From: Actinomycetes bacterium
GTDB taxonomy: Bacteria > Actinomycetota > Acidimicrobiia > Acidimicrobiales > Palsa-688
NCBI GenBank assembly: GCA_021809105.1
Contig: JAKBAM010000024.1
Coordinates: 1-39,285, forward strand
Length of the DNA stretch: 39,285 nt
Direction of reading: 5' to 3'
The position numbers were made by a program, and so were the translations under genes. Shown piece by piece: positions 32,869-39,285 of this stretch (position 1 is the stretch's first letter; the number at the start of each line of letters is the position of its first letter). Under the pieces are notes generated by a model. That model ran no database searches, had not been told where the DNA came from, and saw only the letters and a program-made list of their open reading frames with translations.

Positions 32869-33603
32869 ATGAAGGACTCGCCGGACGACCGGGCCGAGCC
32901 GGATCGCCCGCTGCGGGTGGTGATAGTCGATGATGACGTCTGGGTCCGTACCGGCCGAGCCGCGGGGTTGAAGGCTTTCGCTGACATCGAGGTGGTGGCG
33001 GTACTCGACCCCGAGACTGCGTTCGGGTTCGACTGGGACGACCGGATCGACGTAGCGATGGTCGACGCCCACGACCCGCGCAGCGACTGGGACCGGTTTC
33101 CCGGGGTCCGCGTCGTCGAGTCCATACGCCGGCGCCGAACCTCCGACCAGACCACGGTCATCGTCATCAGCGGGCGCATGCTCGATCCGATGCTGCGGCT
33201 GCGGATGGCCGAAGCGGGCGCCGACTTCTACTACGGGCACCTCGACGCCCCCGACCCTCACAGCCTCGCCGCCCTGCTGCGCCACCCCAGTGACGATCGA
33301 CGATGCGACGCCGGCTCGAACGCAGAGCTCTCGGTCATCGGCCTCGACGTCACTTCGCGGCCGAATCAGGCACTCGGATGGATACGCGACAGCGAAGCTG
33401 TGAGCTACTTCACGGAGGCCGGGACGCAGAAGACTGCCCACGCCAGCCGGCGCACGCTGATCAAGGTGCGCGACGAGGTGGCCAAGAGGGCTCGGCTGCA
33501 GCCGTGGATCGGGGACCCGCAGCGCCGGCCGGGTGTCGTCACCTGGCGTGACGTCAGCCGCTTCGTCAACCGTGCTCTAGGACGCTCGCAGGACCGCTGG
33601 TAA
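32869..33603 (+). CDS. Atypical response regulator with unassigned C-terminal domain
   Basis: A 244-aa protein with an N-terminal receiver (about 14-140). The acidic residues D21/D22 and the phosphoacceptor D66 (DVAMVDAHDP) are present, but the conserved lysine position (GADGYLxK in NarL types) reads GADFYYGH. The C-terminal 90 residues (GLDVTSRPNQALGWIRDSEA and on) do not match the LuxR HTH by eye; the helical, basic stretch near 190-215 (ASRRTLIKVRDEVAKRARL) could bind DNA. It has no kinase neighbour. A GGDEF-EAL gene follows 200 bases downstream on the same strand. Confidence 0.7.
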   Translation: MKDSPDDRAEPDRPLRVVIVDDDVWVRTGRAAGLKAFADIEVVAVLDPETAFGFDWDDRIDVAMVDAHDPRSDWDRFPGVRVVESIRRRRTSDQTTVIVISGRMLDPMLRLRMAEAGADFYYGHLDAPDPHSLAALLRHPSDDRRCDAGSNAELSVIGLDVTSRPNQALGWIRDSEAVSYFTEAGTQKTAHASRRTLIKVRDEVAKRARLQPWIGDPQRRPGVVTWRDVSRFVNRALGRSQDRW

Positions 33604-33718
33604 GGGGCCGAACCGATGGCCAGAGATGCCCTTCCGCCCGGCGGCAGGACAAGGGGGACCGATGGAGGAGTCCTCGGGCCAGGCGGATCGGCCGGCGCCG
33701 GCCAGGGGCACGGCCCGA

Positions 33719-33731
33719 GGACATATTGTCC
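33719..33731. promoter_or_regulatory. Inverted repeat GGACA-TAT-TGTCC before the GGDEF-EAL gene
   Basis: Perfect 5-bp arms with a 3-bp AT-rich centre, flanked by GCCC and GGGC a few bases out. It lies 73 bases before the start of the GGDEF-EAL gene, in the 200-base gap after the response regulator. The rest of the gap shows no convincing gene. It is a possible operator. Confidence 0.3.
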
Positions 33732-33803
33732 GAGTTGGGCACTTACTTCGCCTATGCCCGCCTTCCGCTCAGCCACCTACCCCTTCTGGTCGAAAGCTAG
33801 GGA

Positions 33804-36644
33804 ATGGATCATGTGCTGGCGTCGGGGCGCCACTTCTCAGGGATGCACACCCGCATGCTTTTGAGCTACGTCGCGGAACGCCTCGGCGACAGCGGGGTGG
33901 CGCAGCTGCTGGAGAAGGCCGGCGAGACCCGGCCCGTGGAGGAACTGCTCGATGACACCTCCTGGAGCTCCTACGGTCAGCTGCGCCCATTGCTGGAGGC
34001 GGCGGCGGCGCTCCTGGCTGGTATTGGCGGCCTCCGAGGTATCGCCGAGGTCAGCAGCTTCGGCAGCAGCACCGCTCCGCAGATCGGCTCGACGCTGCAG
34101 TCGCTCGGTTCGCCGCTGAAGATGCTGGTGGCCGGCGCCGAAGCTGCCAGGGCGATCTCGACGGTGTCGACCCTGGAGCCGGAGATCGTCAGCCCCACAC
34201 ACGTGCGCTGGCATCATCGCCTGATCGACGGATTCGAGCCGTTCCCGGAGCTGTGCGCGTTCTACGAGGGCCTGAGCCCGCTGATGCTGCGGCTCTTCGG
34301 AATGCGGGTGCTGGAGGTGTCCCAAGCGCAGTGCCAGTCCCTGGGCGCGGAGGAGTGCGTCACTGATCTGCGCTGGGAGGAAGCAGACGATCCGAGCTTG
34401 CAGCTCGACGCCGAGCGGGCCCGTCGGGAGATCGCCGAGAGCCGGCTCGAAGCTTTCGAGCAGACGGTGCACGATATCGTGTCGGTCGACAGCCTCGACG
34501 CCGTGCTCGGCCGTATCGTCGCCAACGCAGCGCGGGCGATGCACTCCCCGGGTTTCGCGCTGGTCGTCGACACCCTCCCGGGGCGGGTGCGCTTCTACAC
34601 CGACGGGATCAGCGAGGAGATGGTCAAAAGCCTCCTGGAAGACGACGCCGGCGCGTGGCTGTCAGCAGAAGTCGCGTCGGCTCATCGTCGTTACGGACAG
34701 TTGCTGGCACTGGACCCGGGTATCTCGTCAGACCACGACCGAGCTTCCCTCGACGCCTACGCCCGCTTGGCGGCGACCGCGCTCGATTCGGCGTTCGCGC
34801 TGGAGGACGCCCGCCGCCAGGCGCGCAGCGCCGAGGCGCTGTTGGATCTGTCTACCTCCCTCGCCGACCTCTCGTCCGTGCAGGACCTGGCCGCGAAGGT
34901 GGCCAAGGCCATCCCCGACGTGATCGATTGCGACTGCGCAGCGGTGTTGCTCGTAGAAGACGGCGTGGCGCGAGTCGTAGCCCACAGCGGGTACCCGCCC
35001 GACGTTGGGGCTCAGATCGAGGCGTTGGAGATCCCCATCGTCTCGAGGGACCGCCAGGAGGTGCACCGCCGGAGCCGGGAGGAGGTCAGCCCGCTCGCCC
35101 AGGGCCTCATGAAGGATGCCGGGCTGAGGACGATGGCGTCAGCGCCCCTGCGGCTCGACGGCGCAACAGTCGGCATCCTGGTGGCCGCTTTGCGCGACGA
35201 GAGCGAGCACGTCCTCGACGACCCCGACCTCGCCGAACGTTTCGCCGGACTGGCCGGCCAAGCGACAGTCGCTCTGCAAAACAGCCGCCTGCTCGAGCAG
35301 ATCCGCCACCAGTCGCTCCACGACCCGCTCACCGACCTGCCAAACCGCGTCCTCCTCCTCGACCGAGCGGAACAGATGCTCGTCCGGGCCCGGCGCGACC
35401 AAACACGGGCGGCTGCCCTTTTCATCGACCTCGACGGTTTCAAGCAGGTCAACGACACCCTCGGCCATGGCTGCGGCGACGAGTTGCTGCAAAAGGTCGC
35501 GGTCCGCCTGATCGCCGCCCTGCGAGCCAACGACACCGTCGGGCGGATCGGAGGCGACGAGTTCGTCGTGCTCACCGAAGGGACGGCTCCCGACGCTGGG
35601 TTCGATGCGGTAGCCGAGAAGGTCCTCGACGCCCTCCAGCAACCATTCGAGCTCACCGGCCGCGAGCGACCCGTGACGATCGGCGCCAGCATCGGCGTCG
35701 CAGTCGGTGACCGCCCGTGTGCCGGCGACCTCCTCCGAGACGCCGATATAGCGCTCTACCACGCAAAGGCTGCCGGCAAGGGCTGCCACCGGGTGTTCGC
35801 CGCCGAGATGCAAGAAGAGGCAGTGGCGCGGGCGCAGCTCGGGGAGCGCCTCGCCGAAGCCATCGCCCACGAAGAGCTCTTCCTCGTCTACCAGCCCATG
35901 TTCGACCTCGACACCGAGGTCGCCACCGGCGTCGAAGCTCTCCTGCGATGGGCCCATCCAGACTTCGGCATCGTCGCGCCAGACATGTTCATTCCCTCCC
36001 TCGAGGAAACCGGCCTCATTGTCGAGGTAGGCAGGTGGGTGCTGCAGGAGGCGTGCATGCAGGCGTCGAGGCTCCGATCCGCCGGGCACCCGATCGACAT
36101 GGCGGTCAATACCTCCATGCGCCAGTTCGAACGCCCAGACTTCATCGACGACGTCCGGGACGCGCTGGAGGCCAGCGGGATCCCGCCGTCATCGCTGATC
36201 ATCGAGATGACCGAGACAGCGATCATGCACGACGCCGACGCCACCCTCGTCGTACTGGACGAGCTCAAGAACCTCGGCGTGCGCATCGCCATCGACGACT
36301 TCGGCACCGGATACTCGTCCCTGGCGTACCTGCGCCAGTTCCCGGTCGATTCCCTGAAGATCGACCGCTCCTTCATCGGAGGCGGCGTCGACTCCAGGGG
36401 CGCCGGCGAGATGGTCCACACCCTCGTCGCCTTGGGCAACTCCCTCCAGCTCGAAACGCTCGCCGAAGGGATCGAACACCCCGCGCAGCTCCAGCACCTA
36501 CGTCAGGAAGGTTGCGACAGCGGGCAGGGCTACCTCCTCTCCCGCCCCCTCAGCGCCGAGCACCTCGCCATCTTCCTGGACGAGCACGCGAGATCGATCA
36601 CCCGCGGCGGCCGGTCCCCGGCTGCGATCGTGAGGTCGGCGTAG
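33804..36644 (+). CDS. Bifunctional diguanylate cyclase/phosphodiesterase with sensor domains
   Basis: A 946-aa soluble protein that should make and/or break cyclic di-GMP. Residues about 15-195 form an N-terminal sensor-like domain of the kind fused to cyclases in actinobacteria (LLSYVAERLGDSGVAQLLEK; ending GAEECVTDLRW), resembling haem-NO-binding/V4R-type modules. Two GAF-like regions follow (about 225-330 and 345-495). The GGDEF domain has intact GGDEF (583-587) and an I-site RAND (574-577) five residues before it. The EAL domain has E711-A-L, N769, E801, DDFGTGYSSL (831-840), K852 and E888, so both activities look possible. The ATG at 33804 follows an in-frame stop; ATG 33843 is an alternative start. 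Confidence 0.9.
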   Translation: MDHVLASGRHFSGMHTRMLLSYVAERLGDSGVAQLLEKAGETRPVEELLDDTSWSSYGQLRPLLEAAAALLAGIGGLRGIAEVSSFGSSTAPQIGSTLQSLGSPLKMLVAGAEAARAISTVSTLEPEIVSPTHVRWHHRLIDGFEPFPELCAFYEGLSPLMLRLFGMRVLEVSQAQCQSLGAEECVTDLRWEEADDPSLQLDAERARREIAESRLEAFEQTVHDIVSVDSLDAVLGRIVANAARAMHSPGFALVVDTLPGRVRFYTDGISEEMVKSLLEDDAGAWLSAEVASAHRRYGQLLALDPGISSDHDRASLDAYARLAATALDSAFALEDARRQARSAEALLDLSTSLADLSSVQDLAAKVAKAIPDVIDCDCAAVLLVEDGVARVVAHSGYPPDVGAQIEALEIPIVSRDRQEVHRRSREEVSPLAQGLMKDAGLRTMASAPLRLDGATVGILVAALRDESEHVLDDPDLAERFAGLAGQATVALQNSRLLEQIRHQSLHDPLTDLPNRVLLLDRAEQMLVRARRDQTRAAALFIDLDGFKQVNDTLGHGCGDELLQKVAVRLIAALRANDTVGRIGGDEFVVLTEGTAPDAGFDAVAEKVLDALQQPFELTGRERPVTIGASIGVAVGDRPCAGDLLRDADIALYHAKAAGKGCHRVFAAEMQEEAVARAQLGERLAEAIAHEELFLVYQPMFDLDTEVATGVEALLRWAHPDFGIVAPDMFIPSLEETGLIVEVGRWVLQEACMQASRLRSAGHPIDMAVNTSMRQFERPDFIDDVRDALEASGIPPSSLIIEMTETAIMHDADATLVVLDELKNLGVRIAIDDFGTGYSSLAYLRQFPVDSLKIDRSFIGGGVDSRGAGEMVHTLVALGNSLQLETLAEGIEHPAQLQHLRQEGCDSGQGYLLSRPLSAEHLAIFLDEHARSITRGGRSPAAIVRSA

Positions 36645-36755
36645 GCGCGAGGTCGGCGTAGACGCCGCCCGGATCCAGCGTCCACTTGGGTACCACATGC
36701 GGTATCGAAATGGACCTTGAATGGGAGGACGACGACGACGAGGAGGCTCCAGTCC

Positions 36756-37421
36756 ATGAAGGTGCTCTTGACCGTGGCGTTCGACCGCGACAGGGACCGG
36801 TTCGCAGCTGATGCGCTCGAAGGGGTGACCGAGGTGGTCGGCTCCGGGGCCGCCAGCCGGGCGACGGTCGACGTCCGCCTCCCCGAGGGCGACCTCGAAG
36901 CTCTCGGCCCTGCGCTCATGACCGAGCAGACCGAGCGCGCGGTCATCGCCCTGTGGGACACCGATCCCGACACGGCGCTGAAGATGCCCCTGCCGGCAGG
37001 AAGTTCCCTGGTCGGCGCCTACCACGTCGAGGAGATCGTCCAGAAGGACTACCAGCGCGCTTGGCCAGAGGGGACCCGCTCACCCGGGTTCAAGATGATC
37101 GCCTTCTTGCACCGGCGCGCCGACCTCACGCAGGCGGAGTTCAGCCAGCATTGGCGCGAGCGTCACGGGCCGTTGGCGGTGGCGCGCCAGCCCGGCTTCT
37201 GGCGCTACGTGCAGAACCACGCCGCCGGGCGCCTGACCGATGCCTCGCCGGAGTGGGATGGCTTCGGCGAGATCCACTACCGCACGGTGGAAGACGCCCT
37301 GACAAGGTCCTACGACTCGGAAGAAGCTCAGCAACTGATCTGGGAGGATGTCGCCCGGTTCTTGGACTACGACCGCTCGCCCACCCTGACCACCCACGAG
37401 TGGCTGGTCACGAGCACCTAG
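36756..37421 (+). CDS. EthD-domain protein
   Basis: A 221-aa protein with a C-terminal EthD domain (about 108-215): KMIAFLHRRADLTQAEFSQHW and RERHGPLAVARQPGFWRYVQ are characteristic of this ferredoxin-like dimeric fold. The N-terminal half may be a second, diverged copy of the fold. The family includes proteins of ether degradation and polyketide cyclases; the reaction here is unknown. I chose the ATG at 36756 because GAGGAGG lies nine bases before it. The gene ends inside a 22-bp tandem duplication and is convergent with the VOC gene. Confidence 0.78.
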   Translation: MKVLLTVAFDRDRDRFAADALEGVTEVVGSGAASRATVDVRLPEGDLEALGPALMTEQTERAVIALWDTDPDTALKMPLPAGSSLVGAYHVEEIVQKDYQRAWPEGTRSPGFKMIAFLHRRADLTQAEFSQHWRERHGPLAVARQPGFWRYVQNHAAGRLTDASPEWDGFGEIHYRTVEDALTRSYDSEEAQQLIWEDVARFLDYDRSPTLTTHEWLVTST

Positions 37422-37452
37422 CCCTGGCGGCACGAGCACCTAGCCCTGGCGG
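37409..37452. repeat. Perfect 22-bp tandem duplication at convergent gene ends
   Basis: Copy 1 is 37409-37430 and copy 2 is 37431-37452, with no mismatch. Each copy contains CTAG. The EthD gene stops at the TAG in copy 1, and the VOC gene on the other strand stops at the TAG in copy 2. Confidence 0.92.
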
Positions 37453-37877
37453 TAGGACATGGGGAGCAGCTCGAGCAGTTGACCGTCGGGGTCCTTGATG
37501 ATGAGGGCCATCGGCAACAAAGACGTGACGACGGATCCGCCGAAGCGCTCGACCTGCTCGGCCAGCTGCGCCGGATCGTCCACGCACACCGAGAGGTGGG
37601 TCAACCCCGGCTCGTTGAAGACCCGCGCGGCGGCGGGCGGGTTGCCGAGGCGGTCGAAGTGGAGGAGCTCGAGCACGAACGAGCCGGCGCGCAGGTACAC
37701 CGCCCGGAGACCGACCGGCGCCTCGACGGCGAGGAGGGGACCAGCCACCCCATCGCCGACGACTACCTCCCGCTCGACCTCGAACCCGAGGAGCTCGACG
37801 TAGAACCGGATGGACCGGTCCAGGTCGGCGACGCAGAGCCCGACATGGTTGGCGACGAGCGGGCCGGTCACGCGCAC
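37440..37877 (-). CDS. VOC (glyoxalase/dioxygenase fold) family protein
   Basis: A 145-aa protein with two beta-alpha-beta-beta-beta modules. Possible metal ligands sit at the usual places: H11 (NHVGLCV), E70 (VLELLHF), H94 (LTHLSVCV) and E136 (QLLELLP). Members include glyoxalase I, methylmalonyl-CoA epimerase and extradiol dioxygenases; the sequence does not decide among them. An epimerase role would be attractive beside a mutase-containing genome, but that is only inference. It is upstream of no obvious operon partner and convergent with the EthD gene. Confidence 0.8.
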   Translation of the reverse strand: MRVTGPLVANHVGLCVADLDRSIRFYVELLGFEVEREVVVGDGVAGPLLAVEAPVGLRAVYLRAGSFVLELLHFDRLGNPPAAARVFNEPGLTHLSVCVDDPAQLAEQVERFGGSVVTSLLPMALIIKDPDGQLLELLPMSYRQG

Positions 37878-37953
37878 CGACCCACGGGCGGGGCGCCCGT
37901 AGCGTCGCTGGGCGCCGGGACCACCGGGTGTGGCCGACCCGGCCGGCTCGACC

Positions 37954-39084
37954 TCAACGCTGGGGCCAGTCGCGGTAGGGAAGCCGGCTGACGACCTGCG
38001 CGCCGCCGGCGCCGACTACGACGCAGTACTCCGCCCGGTAGCCGCCGACTCCCTCCTCGAACACGTAGGGCTCGACCATGAGCACGTTGCCCTCGACCAG
38101 CACCATCGACGATTCGATCTCAGGTGCGAGACCGGCGCCGGCGAAGGGCGGCTCGGCCAGATCCGTGCCGACTCCGTGCGCCACGTACAGCGGGTATGGC
38201 CACGGCGGCGGCGCCGTGGGGTCCCACCCCGCCAGCGCGGCCGACCGGAGGTCTGCCACGGTGGCACCAGGTCGGGCGGCGTCGATCACGCGGGCCGCCA
38301 CCCCCTCCCACTTGCGCGCCAGCGCCCGCTCGGGCGGCGACGGCTCGTCGTCTCCGGCCAGGAGGGTCCACCCCACATCTGCGGTGTAGCCCCGGTAGCC
38401 GATCCCGGCGTCGAAAGCGACGTGATCACCGCGGGCTACGACGCGGTCCGAGGTCAGCTCCCGGTACGGCAACCGGTGCGTCCATGCGCCGCGCGCCCAC
38501 GGGGCCTGCGACGATTCCTTGGGGAGCACGGCGAAGACGGTGTCGACGTGGAACCGGTCCAACCCGGCGGCGGCGGCCCGGACCATGAGCTCGCCGGTCA
38601 GCTCCCGCTCGGTCACGCCCGGCTGGACCAGGTCGACCATCGCCGCCAGGAGCGCCTCGGTCCGCTGGTGTGCCTCTACGAGCACGTCGATCTCGGCCTG
38701 GTCCCGGGGCGATTTGGACATCGCCATGAGCACACCGGCGTCGATCACCTCCAGCCCGGGACGGATGTGCGCCAGCCGTTCGAGGGCGGCCTGCCCGATG
38801 CGGTCCACGGCGAGAGTGCCCTTGGCGGGGAGCAGATCTGCGAGCTCGTCGATCAACCGTGGGTCGTTCGGCGGGCGCCCGGGTTGCACCACCCGCGTCC
38901 CGACCGCCACGATCGGCGACGCCCACTCGCCGAACAGGTCGACATCGTCGGACCAGGCGCCGGCGGCGGCGCGCACGGCGGCAGACGCGGTGAGCAGCCA
39001 CTCGTCGATCCCGAGCGACGCAGCCGCACGCTCCAGACGGCGCAGCCGGGGGGCGTGGAGCTCCGGCGGGTCGAGCTCGATCAC
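37954..39084 (-). CDS. M24 family metallopeptidase (Xaa-Pro aminopeptidase-like)
   Basis: A 376-aa protein with the creatinase/aminopeptidase-P layout: an N-terminal domain (about 1-125) and a pita-bread catalytic domain (about 130-370). All five metal ligands are visible: D225 (VAFDAG), D236 (YTADVGW), H303 (VAHGVGTD), E338 (MVEPYVF) and E352 (YRAEYCV). It probably cleaves Xaa-Pro or a related bond, but creatinase-like activities use the same fold. The ATG overlaps the stop of the upstream partial gene (ATGA), so the two are coupled. Confidence 0.85.
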   Translation of the reverse strand: MIELDPPELHAPRLRRLERAAASLGIDEWLLTASAAVRAAAGAWSDDVDLFGEWASPIVAVGTRVVQPGRPPNDPRLIDELADLLPAKGTLAVDRIGQAALERLAHIRPGLEVIDAGVLMAMSKSPRDQAEIDVLVEAHQRTEALLAAMVDLVQPGVTERELTGELMVRAAAAGLDRFHVDTVFAVLPKESSQAPWARGAWTHRLPYRELTSDRVVARGDHVAFDAGIGYRGYTADVGWTLLAGDDEPSPPERALARKWEGVAARVIDAARPGATVADLRSAALAGWDPTAPPPWPYPLYVAHGVGTDLAEPPFAGAGLAPEIESSMVLVEGNVLMVEPYVFEEGVGGYRAEYCVVVGAGGAQVVSRLPYRDWPQR

Positions 39085-39285
39085 CTCGCGTCCTCCCCGG
39101 ACCCAGTCGCGAATTGCCGGGCCCCGCCGGCCTCCACGACCGCAGTGAGCCCTCGGCCCTCCCAGCGGAGGGCGAGGACCGCCCCGGGAACAAGGGTGAG
39201 GTCTTCGGGGAACGCCCGACCGGAACGGATGAGCGGCGCCTCGTAGGACCGTCCCAGGCCCACCACCTCCACGGCCGGCGGCAGG
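39081..39285 (-). CDS. C-terminal end of a gene running off the window, possibly M24-like
   Basis: The frame is open through the window end on the minus strand, so the GTG at 39272 is probably internal. The visible 67 residues include GRAFPEDLTLVPGAVLALRW and then VVEAGGARQFATGSG. The pattern recalls the last strands of M24 peptidases (LVPGMVLAL, then a strand and VTxxG), so this may be a second M24-like protein in tandem with the next gene, but the conserved Glu ligands are not evident. Its stop overlaps the start of the M24 gene by four bases. Confidence 0.5.
   Translation of the reverse strand, partial: LPPAVEVVGLGRSYEAPLIRSGRAFPEDLTLVPGAVLALRWEGRGLTAVVEAGGARQFATGSGEDAR

Noticed and set aside
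32759-32872. A 37-codon ORF whose stop overlaps the start of the response regulator at 32869
   Set aside because: The ribosome binding site is weak and the Gly/Pro/Arg/Ser-rich peptide looks non-coding. Overlap alone is not enough.
33616-33864. Open frames between the response regulator and the GGDEF-EAL gene
   Set aside because: Several frames are open, but they are Gly/Pro/Arg-rich, overlap one another and have no ribosome binding site.

Overview
The window is high-GC chromosomal DNA from an actinobacterium. The order ctaE-qcrC-qcrA-qcrB, a diheme QcrC, a zinc-type S14, an S10-spc-alpha ribosomal block and a fused isobutyryl-CoA mutase all point to Actinomycetota. An uncultured or Acidimicrobiia-like lineage is my guess; the sequence alone does not prove it. 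Many genes start with GTG, and stop/start overlaps (ATGA, GTGA, TAATG) are common. I saw no rRNA, tRNA, CRISPR array, phage or insertion sequence.

Layout. 1-5.1 kb: tail of a WYL-domain regulator, a NarL-type response regulator with a histidine kinase convergent to it, a DUF4282 membrane protein, and a three-gene run of unknown function (small protein, membrane protein, receiver-like fragment). 5.1-10.3 kb: respiratory genes on the minus strand (ctaE-qcrC-qcrA-qcrB), with a divergent, histidine-poor CtaG-like protein. 10.4-12.3 kb: threonine ammonia-lyase with an ACT domain, then a VapBC toxin-antitoxin pair under a clear palindromic operator. 12.3-15.5 kb: icmF. 15.5-32.4 kb: a long minus-strand ribosomal block, rplC-rplD-rplW-rplB-rpsS-rplV-rpsC-rplP-rpmC-rpsQ-rplN-rplX-rplE-rpsZ-rpsH-rplF-rplR-rpsE-rpmD-rplO-secY-adk-map, then a promoter and rpmJ-rpsM-rpsK-rpsD-rpoA-rplQ-truA. 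rpsJ and infA are missing from their usual places. 32.4-36.6 kb: a structured leader and repeats upstream of rplC, an atypical response regulator, and a large GGDEF-EAL protein. 36.7-39.3 kb: an EthD-domain protein, a VOC protein, an M24 peptidase and the end of one more gene.

The most unusual signal lies inside the ribosomal block. Two junctions (rpsS/rplV and rpsC/rplP) each hold a 102-base element that is a 33-codon ORF. The two predicted peptides match at 14 of 33 positions without gaps, and both DNAs fold into the same two hairpins with compensating base changes. They are either a pair of paralogous microproteins or copies of a structured palindromic element that sits in frame between ribosomal genes. 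Other points of note are low-complexity acidic or Thr/Glu-rich tails on L4 and L22 and a long tail on S3, a strong hairpin in the rplC leader, a His/Asp-rich tail on QcrB, and a CtaG homologue without its family histidines.
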